This document shows positions 6,656 to 12,959 of a stretch of 13,112 bases of DNA, piece after piece. Positions within the stretch are counted from its first letter, which is position 1. Each line of letters opens with the position of its first letter. The stretch comes from Paenibacillus sp. oral taxon 786 str. D14 (GTDB taxonomy: Bacteria; Bacillota; Bacilli; Paenibacillales; Paenibacillaceae): positions 337,835 through 350,946 of the forward strand of contig NZ_GG695971.1 in NCBI RefSeq assembly GCF_000159955.1. Direction: 5' to 3'. A model generated the notes under the pieces. That model made no database searches. It was not told where the DNA came from and saw nothing but the letters and a program-made list of their open reading frames with translations. The translations under genes were made by a program, and so were the position numbers.

Positions 6656-7945
6656 ATGGAACGGTTTTTTAAGTTGAAGGAACATGGAACGACCATTCGA
6701 ACCGAGCTGTTCGCTGGGTTAACCACCTTTCTGGCGATGGCCTACATCCTGGTCGTCAACCCCGCGGTGCTTAGCGCTGCGGGGGTTCCGTTTGATCAGG
6801 TGTTTATGGCTACGGTGATTGCGGCGGTCATCGGCACGCTGTTTATGGCGCTGTTCGCCGGGCATCCGATCGCCATCGCACCCGGCATGGGGTTAAACGC
6901 CTACTTTACGAGCGTTGTCGCCAGCACCGGGTTGTCTTATCAGACAGTGCTGGGCACGGTGTTTTTTGCCGGGGTACTGTTTCTGCTGCTGAGCTTCACC
7001 CGGCTGCGGGAAGCGCTGGTCCGCGCCATTCCTGATTCGCTGAAATTCGGTATTACCGCAGGTATCGGGTTATTCATCGCCTTTTTGGGGCTAAAAATGT
7101 CCGGTATCGTCGTGGCGAATCCCGACAACCTGGTGACGTTTGGCGATTTGCACCGCTCGGTGACTTTGCTGACCTTGTTTGGCGTCTTTGTCACGCTGGT
7201 GCTGATGGCCCGCCGTGTTCCCGGCGCGCTGTTTATCGGCATGGCGCTGACCGCGGTGCTTGGTTATTTCACTGGCCAGCTGAAATTGGACGGCTTCGTA
7301 TCCGTCCCGCCGGCACCGGTCTTCTTCGATCTGGATTTGTCCGGCGTCTTTAGCCAAGGGCTGTATACAACCGTATTCGCATTTCTGCTCGTCACGTTGT
7401 TCGACACGACCGGCACGCTGATTGGCGTTACTGAACAAACCGGCGCGATGAAGAACGGCGAGCTTCCCCGGGCCAAGGCCGCGCTGCTCGCAGATGCGAC
7501 GGCAACCACCATCGGCTCGATGTTTGGTACAAGCCCTACGACCGCCTACATCGAGTCGACGACCGGCGTGGCTGCGGGCGGCCGCACCGGCCTAACATCG
7601 CTCGTCGTCGCCGGACTGTTCCTGCTGTCGATGTTCATCTCGCCGCTGGTGGGAGCCATCTCTGGTCTTCCGGCCATCACCGCACCCGCCTTGATCATCG
7701 TCGGCTGCTTTATGATGGAAGGGCTGGCCCGGATTCAGTGGAAATCGTTCGACGAGGCGTTTCCGGCCTTCGCCATCCTGCTCATGATGCCGCTCACCGC
7801 CAGCATCGCCACCGGGATCGCCGTCGGGTTCATCACGTATCCTGTGATGAAGCTGGTCAGCGGCAAAGGGCGGGAGGTTCATCCGCTGCTTTACGTGTTT
7901 GGCGTGATCTTCGTGATTCAGCTGGCCTTTTTCCCGGCGCATTAG
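6656..7945 (+). CDS. NCS2/AzgA-type purine permease (PbuG/PbuO-like)
   Basis: A 429-residue membrane permease of the nucleobase:cation symporter 2 superfamily, AzgA subgroup, which imports purine bases such as hypoxanthine, guanine or adenine with protons. It opens with LTTFLAMAYILVVNP, followed by GMGLNAYF (residues 77-84) and the substrate-site signature TTAYIESTTGVAAGGRTGL from residue 295, with Glu300 conserved. About twelve hydrophobic segments are visible, and the length matches Bacillus PbuG and PbuO. The ATG at 6656 follows AAGGAAGGGG (6635-6644). The frame is open back to 6494, but that part overlaps hemH and is not permease-like. No purine riboswitch fits in the 101-base gap after hemH. 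A weak -10-like TATACT stands at 6611. It may be read through from hemH. The exact base transported cannot be told. Confidence 0.92.
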   Translation: MERFFKLKEHGTTIRTELFAGLTTFLAMAYILVVNPAVLSAAGVPFDQVFMATVIAAVIGTLFMALFAGHPIAIAPGMGLNAYFTSVVASTGLSYQTVLGTVFFAGVLFLLLSFTRLREALVRAIPDSLKFGITAGIGLFIAFLGLKMSGIVVANPDNLVTFGDLHRSVTLLTLFGVFVTLVLMARRVPGALFIGMALTAVLGYFTGQLKLDGFVSVPPAPVFFDLDLSGVFSQGLYTTVFAFLLVTLFDTTGTLIGVTEQTGAMKNGELPRAKAALLADATATTIGSMFGTSPTTAYIESTTGVAAGGRTGLTSLVVAGLFLLSMFISPLVGAISGLPAITAPALIIVGCFMMEGLARIQWKSFDEAFPAFAILLMMPLTASIATGIAVGFITYPVMKLVSGKGREVHPLLYVFGVIFVIQLAFFPAH

Positions 7946-7964
7946 GAAATTGAAGAAGATTTTG

Positions 7965-7997
7965 TTACCCGTTTTAACCTGGGTGAGACCCTTTTTT
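7965..7997 (+). terminator. Weak terminator candidate after the purine permease
   Basis: TTACCC (7965-7970) can pair with GGGTGA (7981-7986). Alternatively GGGT (7981-7984) pairs with ACCC (7988-7991) directly before six T (7992-7997). Both stems are short, but the T6 tract and the promoter just downstream support a transcription end here. Confidence 0.4.
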
Positions 7998-8010
7998 CGG
8001 TAGGCCGTCA

Positions 8011-8016
8011 TATAAT
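8011..8016 (+). promoter_or_regulatory. -10 element before the exported-protein gene
   Basis: A consensus TATAAT at 8011-8016, 77 bases before the start codon. No good -35 is seen at 17-18 bases upstream, where the candidate terminator T-run lies. Confidence 0.4.
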
Positions 8017-8092
8017 GAACCTGTAAGCCATACAATGGAAATCCTGAGGCGGTAATTCGCTGGATGTGCTGACATAGAAAGGCGGACCTGAC

Positions 8093-8650
8093 ATGAAAAA
8101 TTGGTTTACAGCGCTGCTTCCCCTGGCGCTCATTGTAATGTTGCCCGGGCTGGATGCCCATGCGCCGTCGTCCTTCGGATTCCTTCCGGGAGCGGGAACG
8201 GGAGCCAAGACGTCGGCCGTTGGAACGGCGGAGCTTAAGTTCCCCGATACGGTCACGGTATACTTGAACGCTGTGAAGCTTGGCTCTGACGGGGCAGTTC
8301 TCACGGCGGACCCGATCTTGTGGTATCAGGGGGATGAGGCGGCGGCGATCTTCGCAGAACGCGAACCGGATGCCGGGATTGACGGACCGCCGGACGGTTA
8401 TTATATCGTAAATGAGACGGAGGAATCGGTGACTTATCCGGTTTCTACGGATGCTGAAGTTGTGCTGCAAATTTATGACCGGACCGGCAAGCCGGAGGAT
8501 ATCGAAATTAGGGCAAATGAAACCGTAACCTTACAGAAATTCAGCAAGTTATTCCAAAATACGGATCTGCTGGATCTCAGCCAATTCCCGTATCATCTCA
8601 CGCTGAAGGATGGCAAGGCCGTCCGGATCGTGCAGCAATATGTGCCGTGA
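8093..8650 (+). CDS. Unrecognised exported protein
   Basis: A 185-residue protein I do not recognise. Residues 1-24 look like a signal peptide: Lys2, a hydrophobic core (about 5-18) and AHA at 22-24 as a possible cleavage site, although Pro25 after it is unfavourable, so the segment may stay as an anchor. The remainder has no cysteine and no second hydrophobic stretch. It alternates acidic and beta-prone segments, for example TVTVYLNAVKL, GYYIVNETEESVTYPV and VVLQIYDRTG, suggesting a small beta-rich extracellular domain. The start is ATG 8093 after AAAGGCGG (8078-8085). It has its own -10-like element and a strong terminator, so it is a single-gene unit. The role is unknown; a cell-surface or stress protein is only a guess. 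Confidence 0.75.
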   Translation: MKNWFTALLPLALIVMLPGLDAHAPSSFGFLPGAGTGAKTSAVGTAELKFPDTVTVYLNAVKLGSDGAVLTADPILWYQGDEAAAIFAEREPDAGIDGPPDGYYIVNETEESVTYPVSTDAEVVLQIYDRTGKPEDIEIRANETVTLQKFSKLFQNTDLLDLSQFPYHLTLKDGKAVRIVQQYVP

Positions 8651-8672
8651 AATCCTGCATATGCATTAGACC

Positions 8673-8700
8673 AAAGTCGGAGCGTTCACTCCGGCTTTTT
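8673..8700 (+). terminator. Rho-independent terminator of the exported-protein gene
   Basis: AAAGTCGGAG (8673-8682) pairs with CTCCGGCTTT (8689-8698), ten pairs with one T-G, around CGTTCA, and runs into five T (8696-8700). It is 22 bases after the stop codon. Confidence 0.85.
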
Positions 8701-8718
8701 CATTTGGGTGTTGCTGAT

Positions 8719-8755
8719 AAAATCGTGTAGCACAATTTTGCAGTTGTAGTATAAT
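8719..8755 (+). promoter_or_regulatory. Promoter of the diguanylate cyclase gene with an overlapping inverted repeat
   Basis: TATAAT at 8750-8755 is a consensus -10, while the -35 position (about 8726-8732) is poor. Over that position lies an inverted repeat, AAAATCGTG (8719-8727) and CACAATTTT (8731-8739), with one mismatch around TAG. This layout suits an activator or repressor site. Confidence 0.45.
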
Positions 8756-8836
8756 ATTTCCTTAGACATAGTTCTTTGTACCTAAAATTTCCTATTGCGC
8801 CATTAGGATGAGCCTCACTTCAAGGGGGGAGAACGG

Positions 8837-10222
8837 ATGAACGCCCACCAAATTCATAACAAAAACATCTGGATGTTAAAATTGCTTGTCGGCTTGTTTG
8901 TCGTTGCCAGTGTGCTGCAAATGCTTGTCCATCGGCATGTCGAAGTGGCGCAACCGATCTTGGGCGCTTCCCTGCTCTTGGTGCTGGCCGGATTTGTTAT
9001 CAGACGCCGCTGGCCGCGTCTTACGATGATTTTAACGCTTGTGATGCTGTTCATTTACCTCAATGTTATGGTATTCACGGATTTGTCCGTGACCAGTTAT
9101 ATATTCCTGGGGCTGCTTCCGCTCCTCAGCTTGATGTATCATCATTATCTTGCGGTCGCTGTGGCAGGTGCACTTCATCTCCTGTCGATGCTGTATTTCG
9201 CGCTCGCAGACCGCGGGGCGCTGCTGACCGGTAAGCTGGAACGCGCCGACGCTGCTTTTTTTCTGGTATACGGCCTGTTTATTCTATCGTTTTGCTTGAT
9301 CTATGTGTTGACCACGAAGATGTGGACGCCGCGCGCCGAAAGTGGCAAACAGCAATTGAACGATATCCTTGAAAGCGTATCCGTTGGGGTCTGGACTTAT
9401 GATCTCAGTACAATGGAGTTGGAGGTTTCTGTCGGATTCGAGCAAATTACCGGATATTCGAGCGAGAGTTTGAAGGGGAAGCAGGTGCAGGAGATCGTTT
9501 ACCCTGAGGACTTAAAGCTATTCTTCGAGATCCAGCATGAACTCATCCTCCAAAAAACCAACTCCGTGAAGGAATGCCGCATCGTTCGGCCGGACGGCGA
9601 AATCAAATGGCTCCAGAACCGGGCACGACCGTATTTCAACGCGCACGGGCACCTCGTAAGGCTGGAAGGAGTCATTATTGAAATTACGGAACGGAAGCAG
9701 CTAGAGGAAAAGATTCAATTCTTGGCCTATCATGACGAGCTGACTGGACTTGCCAATCGGGCAAAATTTAATGCGAAATACGAAGAAACACAGGGGCGAG
9801 GAGAGCCGGTCGCCCTGATGTTCCTGGATCTGGACAATTTCAAGGAAGTGAACGATACATACGGCCATGAAGCCGGGGATGAATTGTTGAAGCATATCGC
9901 AGGCCGGCTGGTTTCCCTGGTCCGGGCACAGGATATGGTTTGCCGTTTGGGCGGGGATGAATTCGTGATCCTGCTGGTGAACTTGCAGGAGGACGGGGTA
10001 TTAAAAGTGCTGGACCGCATTCGATCCAGCCTGGCTGAAGGTTATGTGTATCGGGGAATGCGCATCAGCATCTCGGCCAGCATTGGCATCAGCCTGTCGC
10101 CGGACGGGAACGCCAGCTTAGAGGATATGCTTCGGCTCGCCGATGCAACGATGTATGACGTCAAGCGGGGCGGCGATTCGATCCGGATGACCGCTGAACC
10201 AAGCACGCCGCTGCCCAGCTGA
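8837..10222 (+). CDS. Membrane-bound PAS-GGDEF diguanylate cyclase
   Basis: A 461-residue signalling enzyme that should make cyclic di-GMP from two GTP. The first 165 residues contain about six membrane helices, with no recognised ligand pocket. A PAS domain follows (about 172-285, ending in the PAC motif VIIEITERKQLEEKI), then a GGDEF domain (about 294-455) opening with YHDELTGLANRAKF. The active-site loop is intact, Gly372 to Phe376, and five residues upstream Arg363-Ala-Gln-Asp366 forms the RxxD inhibitory site. It should therefore be active and limited by its own product. No EAL or HD-GYP domain is attached. The ATG has AAGGGGGGAG (8822-8831) before it. It likely links an unknown membrane or PAS signal to motility or biofilm control. 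It ends one base from a convergent minus-strand gene. Confidence 0.93.
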   Translation: MNAHQIHNKNIWMLKLLVGLFVVASVLQMLVHRHVEVAQPILGASLLLVLAGFVIRRRWPRLTMILTLVMLFIYLNVMVFTDLSVTSYIFLGLLPLLSLMYHHYLAVAVAGALHLLSMLYFALADRGALLTGKLERADAAFFLVYGLFILSFCLIYVLTTKMWTPRAESGKQQLNDILESVSVGVWTYDLSTMELEVSVGFEQITGYSSESLKGKQVQEIVYPEDLKLFFEIQHELILQKTNSVKECRIVRPDGEIKWLQNRARPYFNAHGHLVRLEGVIIEITERKQLEEKIQFLAYHDELTGLANRAKFNAKYEETQGRGEPVALMFLDLDNFKEVNDTYGHEAGDELLKHIAGRLVSLVRAQDMVCRLGGDEFVILLVNLQEDGVLKVLDRIRSSLAEGYVYRGMRISISASIGISLSPDGNASLEDMLRLADATMYDVKRGGDSIRMTAEPSTPLPS

Positions 10223-10223
10223 C

Positions 10224-10523
10224 CTATTTCTTCTCCCCTCTGTTTTCTTTCCGCTCCAAATAGATAGCTCCGAGCCACTGGCTTGCCGCAAACAAGACCA
10301 CCATGCCAAGGACCAATAGAAAGCGGTTGTCTCCCTTGCGCAGCAGCAGCTGCAGCAGGAACAAGGCGACCGCCACCTCGGTCCACACCAGGCCGCGTTT
10401 GCGCAGCGCCTTGAGATCGTACGCTCCGGAACTCATTTTCCGCAAATTCCAAACGGCGATCACAGCGAGGATAAGGAGAAAGATCAAAGATCCAATCAGG
10501 TCTTCTGTGGAGAACATGGACAA
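10224..10523 (-). CDS. Small three-helix membrane protein of unknown function
   Basis: A 99-residue hydrophobic protein I do not recognise. Three membrane segments are visible: about residues 9-27 (LIGSLIFLLILAVIAVW), 48-63 (EVAVALFLLQLLL) and 68-90 (NRFLLVLGMVVLFAASQWLGA). Basic loops follow the first helix (KALRKRG) and the second (RKGDNR), and the tail is highly charged (ERKENRGEKK), so it looks like a real membrane protein. The start is uncertain: TTG at 10523 has GAGG about ten bases upstream, while ATG at 10517 would be 16 bases away. It converges with the diguanylate cyclase gene with a single base between the stop codons and no terminator between them. Its promoter would lie in 10560-10640, divergent from the prenyltransferase gene. 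Confidence 0.68.
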   Translation of the reverse strand: MSMFSTEDLIGSLIFLLILAVIAVWNLRKMSSGAYDLKALRKRGLVWTEVAVALFLLQLLLRKGDNRFLLVLGMVVLFAASQWLGAIYLERKENRGEKK

Positions 10524-10638
10524 TACGCGAACCCCTCTTCTACGGTTTTGGTACAACTTACTTGCATTTTAGCTTAAGCCGTCAGGTCATGGCAAACGAA
10601 TCGAATACATCGGCTTGCGAATTCTAGCCTAATGCCCT

Positions 10639-10667
10639 TTGTCAAGGACATATCCAACAGCCATTAT
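10639..10667 (+). promoter_or_regulatory. Putative promoter of the prenyltransferase gene
   Basis: TTGTCA (10639-10644), a 17-base gap and CATTAT (10662-10667), 53 bases before the start codon. Matches to the vegetative consensus are five and four of six. Confidence 0.45.
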
Positions 10668-10683
10668 TTCAAAAGTAAGATAT

Positions 10684-10709
10684 CTTCTTTTTAACGAGAT
10701 AAAAAGAGG
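10684..10709 (+). repeat. Hairpin in the prenyltransferase leader
   Basis: CTTCTTTTT (10684-10692) pairs with AAAAAGAGG (10701-10709), nine pairs with one T-G, around AACGAGAT. The 3' arm contains a purine-rich stretch next to the ribosome site GATGGAG (10711-10717), so folding could affect translation. It is A-T rich and hence weak. Confidence 0.35.
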
Positions 10710-10719
10710 ATGATGGAGA

Positions 10720-11667
10720 ATGGCGATCACCAAATTTCTCAAGCTGGTGGAAATCCAGACGAAGGCCGCAAGTATAATTCCGCTTCTGTTCGGCACGGTC
10801 TATGCTGTCTATCGGTTCCATGTGTTTGAGCCTTGGCATTTTGTGCTCATGCTGATTTCCTTGCTCAGCTTCGACATGACCACGACGGCGATCAACAACT
10901 ATGTGGATTACAAAAAAGCGAACCGCAAGCACGGCTACGGCTACGAAAAACACAATGCCATCGTAAAATACGGCATGAATCCGGCCGCGGTGCTAGCACT
11001 GATTATTTTGTTGTTCATGATCGCGGTGACCGCGGGAGTGCTGCTCTTCCTTCAGACCGGGTGGCTGCTGCTGTTGCTTGGCGCGTTGTCGTTTGCGGTC
11101 GGCATCTTGTATTCTTTTGGGCCGATTCCGATTTCTCGGATGCCGCTGGGCGAAATTTTTTCCGGACTGTTCATGGGATTTGTTATTATATTTGTATCGG
11201 CTTACATCCACGCGGGCGACCGCTTGGCTTCACTGACACTGCAGGGCGGTACGGTAGTTCTCCAAGTTCATTTGCTGGAGACGCTGCTGGTATTTCTCAT
11301 CTCCATACCGGCGATTCTTGGCATTGCCAACATCATGCTGGCCAACAATATTTGCGATATGGAAGAGGATATCGACAACAAACGCTACACCTTACCGATC
11401 TACATTGGAAAAGGGCCGGCGCTGATGTTGTTTAAGTTGCTCTATTATGCGGCCTATGTAGATGTCATCGTACTGGCGATCCTGGGGGTTCATCCGATTA
11501 TTCTGCTGCTCGTGCTCCTCACAGTGGTGCCAGTGTCAAAAAATATCCGAACGTTTACCGCGCAGCCAACCAAGCAATTGACGTTTGGCTTGTCGGTGCA
11601 AAATTTCCTGCTAACCAATATGGCGCGTATTCTCGCGTTGGTTGTCGCCGCCGTTCTGCCCTTCTGA
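10720..11667 (+). CDS. menA: UbiA-family prenyltransferase, probably 1,4-dihydroxy-2-naphthoate polyprenyltransferase
   Basis: A 315-residue membrane prenyltransferase. In menaquinone synthesis MenA joins a polyprenyl diphosphate to dihydroxynaphthoate at the membrane. The two magnesium-diphosphate motifs of the UbiA fold are present. The first is FDMTTTAINNYVDYKKAN (Asn59-Asn60, Asp63), with Asn where many members have the first Asp. The second is ANNICDMEEDIDNKRYTLP, with Asp213, Asp217 and Asp219. About eight or nine membrane helices alternate with these loops. The ATG follows GATGGAG. The overall text fits MenA-like proteins of Paenibacillus and lactic bacteria, but no other men gene is here to confirm quinone synthesis, so a different prenyl acceptor is possible. 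The fold is certain, the substrate about two to one in favour of menaquinone. An 82-base gap separates it from the oxidoreductase. Confidence 0.8.
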   Translation: MAITKFLKLVEIQTKAASIIPLLFGTVYAVYRFHVFEPWHFVLMLISLLSFDMTTTAINNYVDYKKANRKHGYGYEKHNAIVKYGMNPAAVLALIILLFMIAVTAGVLLFLQTGWLLLLLGALSFAVGILYSFGPIPISRMPLGEIFSGLFMGFVIIFVSAYIHAGDRLASLTLQGGTVVLQVHLLETLLVFLISIPAILGIANIMLANNICDMEEDIDNKRYTLPIYIGKGPALMLFKLLYYAAYVDVIVLAILGVHPIILLLVLLTVVPVSKNIRTFTAQPTKQLTFGLSVQNFLLTNMARILALVVAAVLPF

Positions 11668-11749
11668 CGATGGGACCCCGCGGCGAGGCATCCATGTGAT
11701 CCGGGCCTGACGCGTGGGTTGGCAGACTTGAGGAGGAAGCAAAGACACG

Positions 11750-12832
11750 ATGGACAATAGGGGCAAGCTGCGGATTGGAATGGTCGGCGGCGGTTGGCGG
11801 GCTGAATTTTATTTGCGCATTGCCCGCGCGCTGCCGAAGCGTTTTGGAGTTAGCAACATTTATATGCGGGACGAAGCAAAAGGCCGGGAAGTCGCCCGGA
11901 CTTGGGGCGTCCCGGTCACGTCGCATTGGGAGGCGTTCCTGGAGCGGCGGGACTTCGACTTTGTGGTGTTGTCGTTGCCGCGTACGGTCACACCGGAGTA
12001 TCTGGTCCGGCTCGCCGCAGCGGGCATTCCCGTTCTGACGGAGACGCCGCCGGCGGCCGATCTGGCCGGGCTGCACCAACTCTATGCAAGCGTGGGATCC
12101 GCAGCGAAAATTCAAGTGGCCGAGCAGTTCCTGTTCCAGCCGATGCATGCGGCTCGCCTTGCCGTCGTGCGGTCTGGCCTGCTGGGCGAGGTGTCGCACG
12201 TGCAGGTATCGGCGGGGCACGGCTACCACGGCATCAGCCTGATCCGGCAACTGCTCGGGGTGGGATTCGAGGATGCGGAAATCCGCGGGGAGCAGATTCA
12301 GTCCCCGCTGGTTCAAGGCCCCGGCCGCGGAGGCTGGCCAGTGGAGGAACGGATCGTCACCTCGTCCCAGACGATCGCGCTGTTGCGGTTCGGCGAGCGA
12401 ACGGCATTGTTCGATTTTACCTACGATCAATATTTCTCGCCGATCCGGCGTCATCGCGTGCTGGTGCGCGGCGTCCGGGGTGAAATCGACGGCACCGAGC
12501 TCCGCTATCTCCGTGATTACCGCACCCCGGTGGAGCTGCAGCTGCGGCGGGTGGATGCCGGCCAGAACGGCAGCCTTTTGGGGTATTACCACGAGGGCGT
12601 GCTGGCCGGCTCCGAATGGGTTTACGTAAACCCGTTCCGGCCGGGACGGCTGACGGACGAAGAGATCGCCATCGCCACCAGCTTGGAGAAGATGGGGCAA
12701 TACGTACATGGAGGCCCTTCGTTCTACAGCTTGGCGGAGGCAGCTCAGGACCAATACCTGTCCTTGATGATGGAGCAGGCAGTCCAATCTGGGCAGACGG
12801 TGCGGACCGAGCGTCAGCCTTGGGCCATCTAA
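11750..12832 (+). CDS. Gfo/Idh/MocA-family oxidoreductase lacking the EKP lysine
   Basis: A 360-residue protein of the Gfo/Idh/MocA family, typically NAD(P)-dependent sugar or inositol dehydrogenases. The N-terminal Rossmann fold (about 1-120) starts with IGMVGGGWRAEFYLRIA, the dinucleotide loop, and includes FDFVVLSLPRTVTPEYL. At the usual catalytic EKP motif it has Glu98-Thr99-Pro100 (LTETPPAADL), so the conserved lysine is replaced by threonine. The C-terminal half begins near FLFQPMHAARLAVVRSGLLGEV and has GHGYHGISLIRQLLG where the family carries its histidine-containing helix. The cofactor is probably bound, but normal sugar oxidation is doubtful. The ATG has AGGAGGAAG (11731-11739) before it. 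No terminator lies between the stop and the IS element. It may follow the prenyltransferase in one transcript, without an obvious link in function. Confidence 0.87.
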   Translation: MDNRGKLRIGMVGGGWRAEFYLRIARALPKRFGVSNIYMRDEAKGREVARTWGVPVTSHWEAFLERRDFDFVVLSLPRTVTPEYLVRLAAAGIPVLTETPPAADLAGLHQLYASVGSAAKIQVAEQFLFQPMHAARLAVVRSGLLGEVSHVQVSAGHGYHGISLIRQLLGVGFEDAEIRGEQIQSPLVQGPGRGGWPVEERIVTSSQTIALLRFGERTALFDFTYDQYFSPIRRHRVLVRGVRGEIDGTELRYLRDYRTPVELQLRRVDAGQNGSLLGYYHEGVLAGSEWVYVNPFRPGRLTDEEIAIATSLEKMGQYVHGGPSFYSLAEAAQDQYLSLMMEQAVQSGQTVRTERQPWAI

Positions 12833-12891
12833 AAACAACAAAAAGCAGGGTGAATCCATTGACGGGACTGACCCCATAGTGTGGGACAAAT

Positions 12892-12959
12892 AAAAGCACC
12901 TTCAAGAAAATTTGCCCATGTCGTAAGATATGGAGACAACCTTGGAGGTGTTTTTTTTT
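12892..12959 (+). terminator. IS left-end hairpin covering the transposase ribosome site, followed by T9
   Basis: 12892-12906 (AAAAGCACCTTCAAG) pairs with 12941-12955 (CTTGGAGGTGTTTTT), 15 pairs with two G-U. Inside, CCATGTC (12916-12922) pairs with GATATGG (12927-12933) under a GTAA tetraloop. The 3' arm contains the ribosome site GGAGGTG and runs into nine T (12951-12959). In RNA arriving from outside, it should both end transcription and hide the ribosome site. Confidence 0.6.

Noticed and set aside
7592..8470. Minus-strand open frame across the permease end and exported-protein gene
   Set aside because: It crosses a terminator candidate and a promoter, with low-complexity His/Arg/Gly-rich text and no recognised motif.
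11668..11749. Terminator or promoter between the prenyltransferase and oxidoreductase genes
   Set aside because: I see no convincing stem with a U-run and no paired -35/-10, so co-transcription remains open.
11555..12889. Long open frame on the minus strand opposite the oxidoreductase
   Set aside because: Its translation is rich in Arg, His, Gln and Pro with no domain, while the plus strand gives a clear Rossmann-fold protein. It is an antisense shadow of GC-rich coding DNA.
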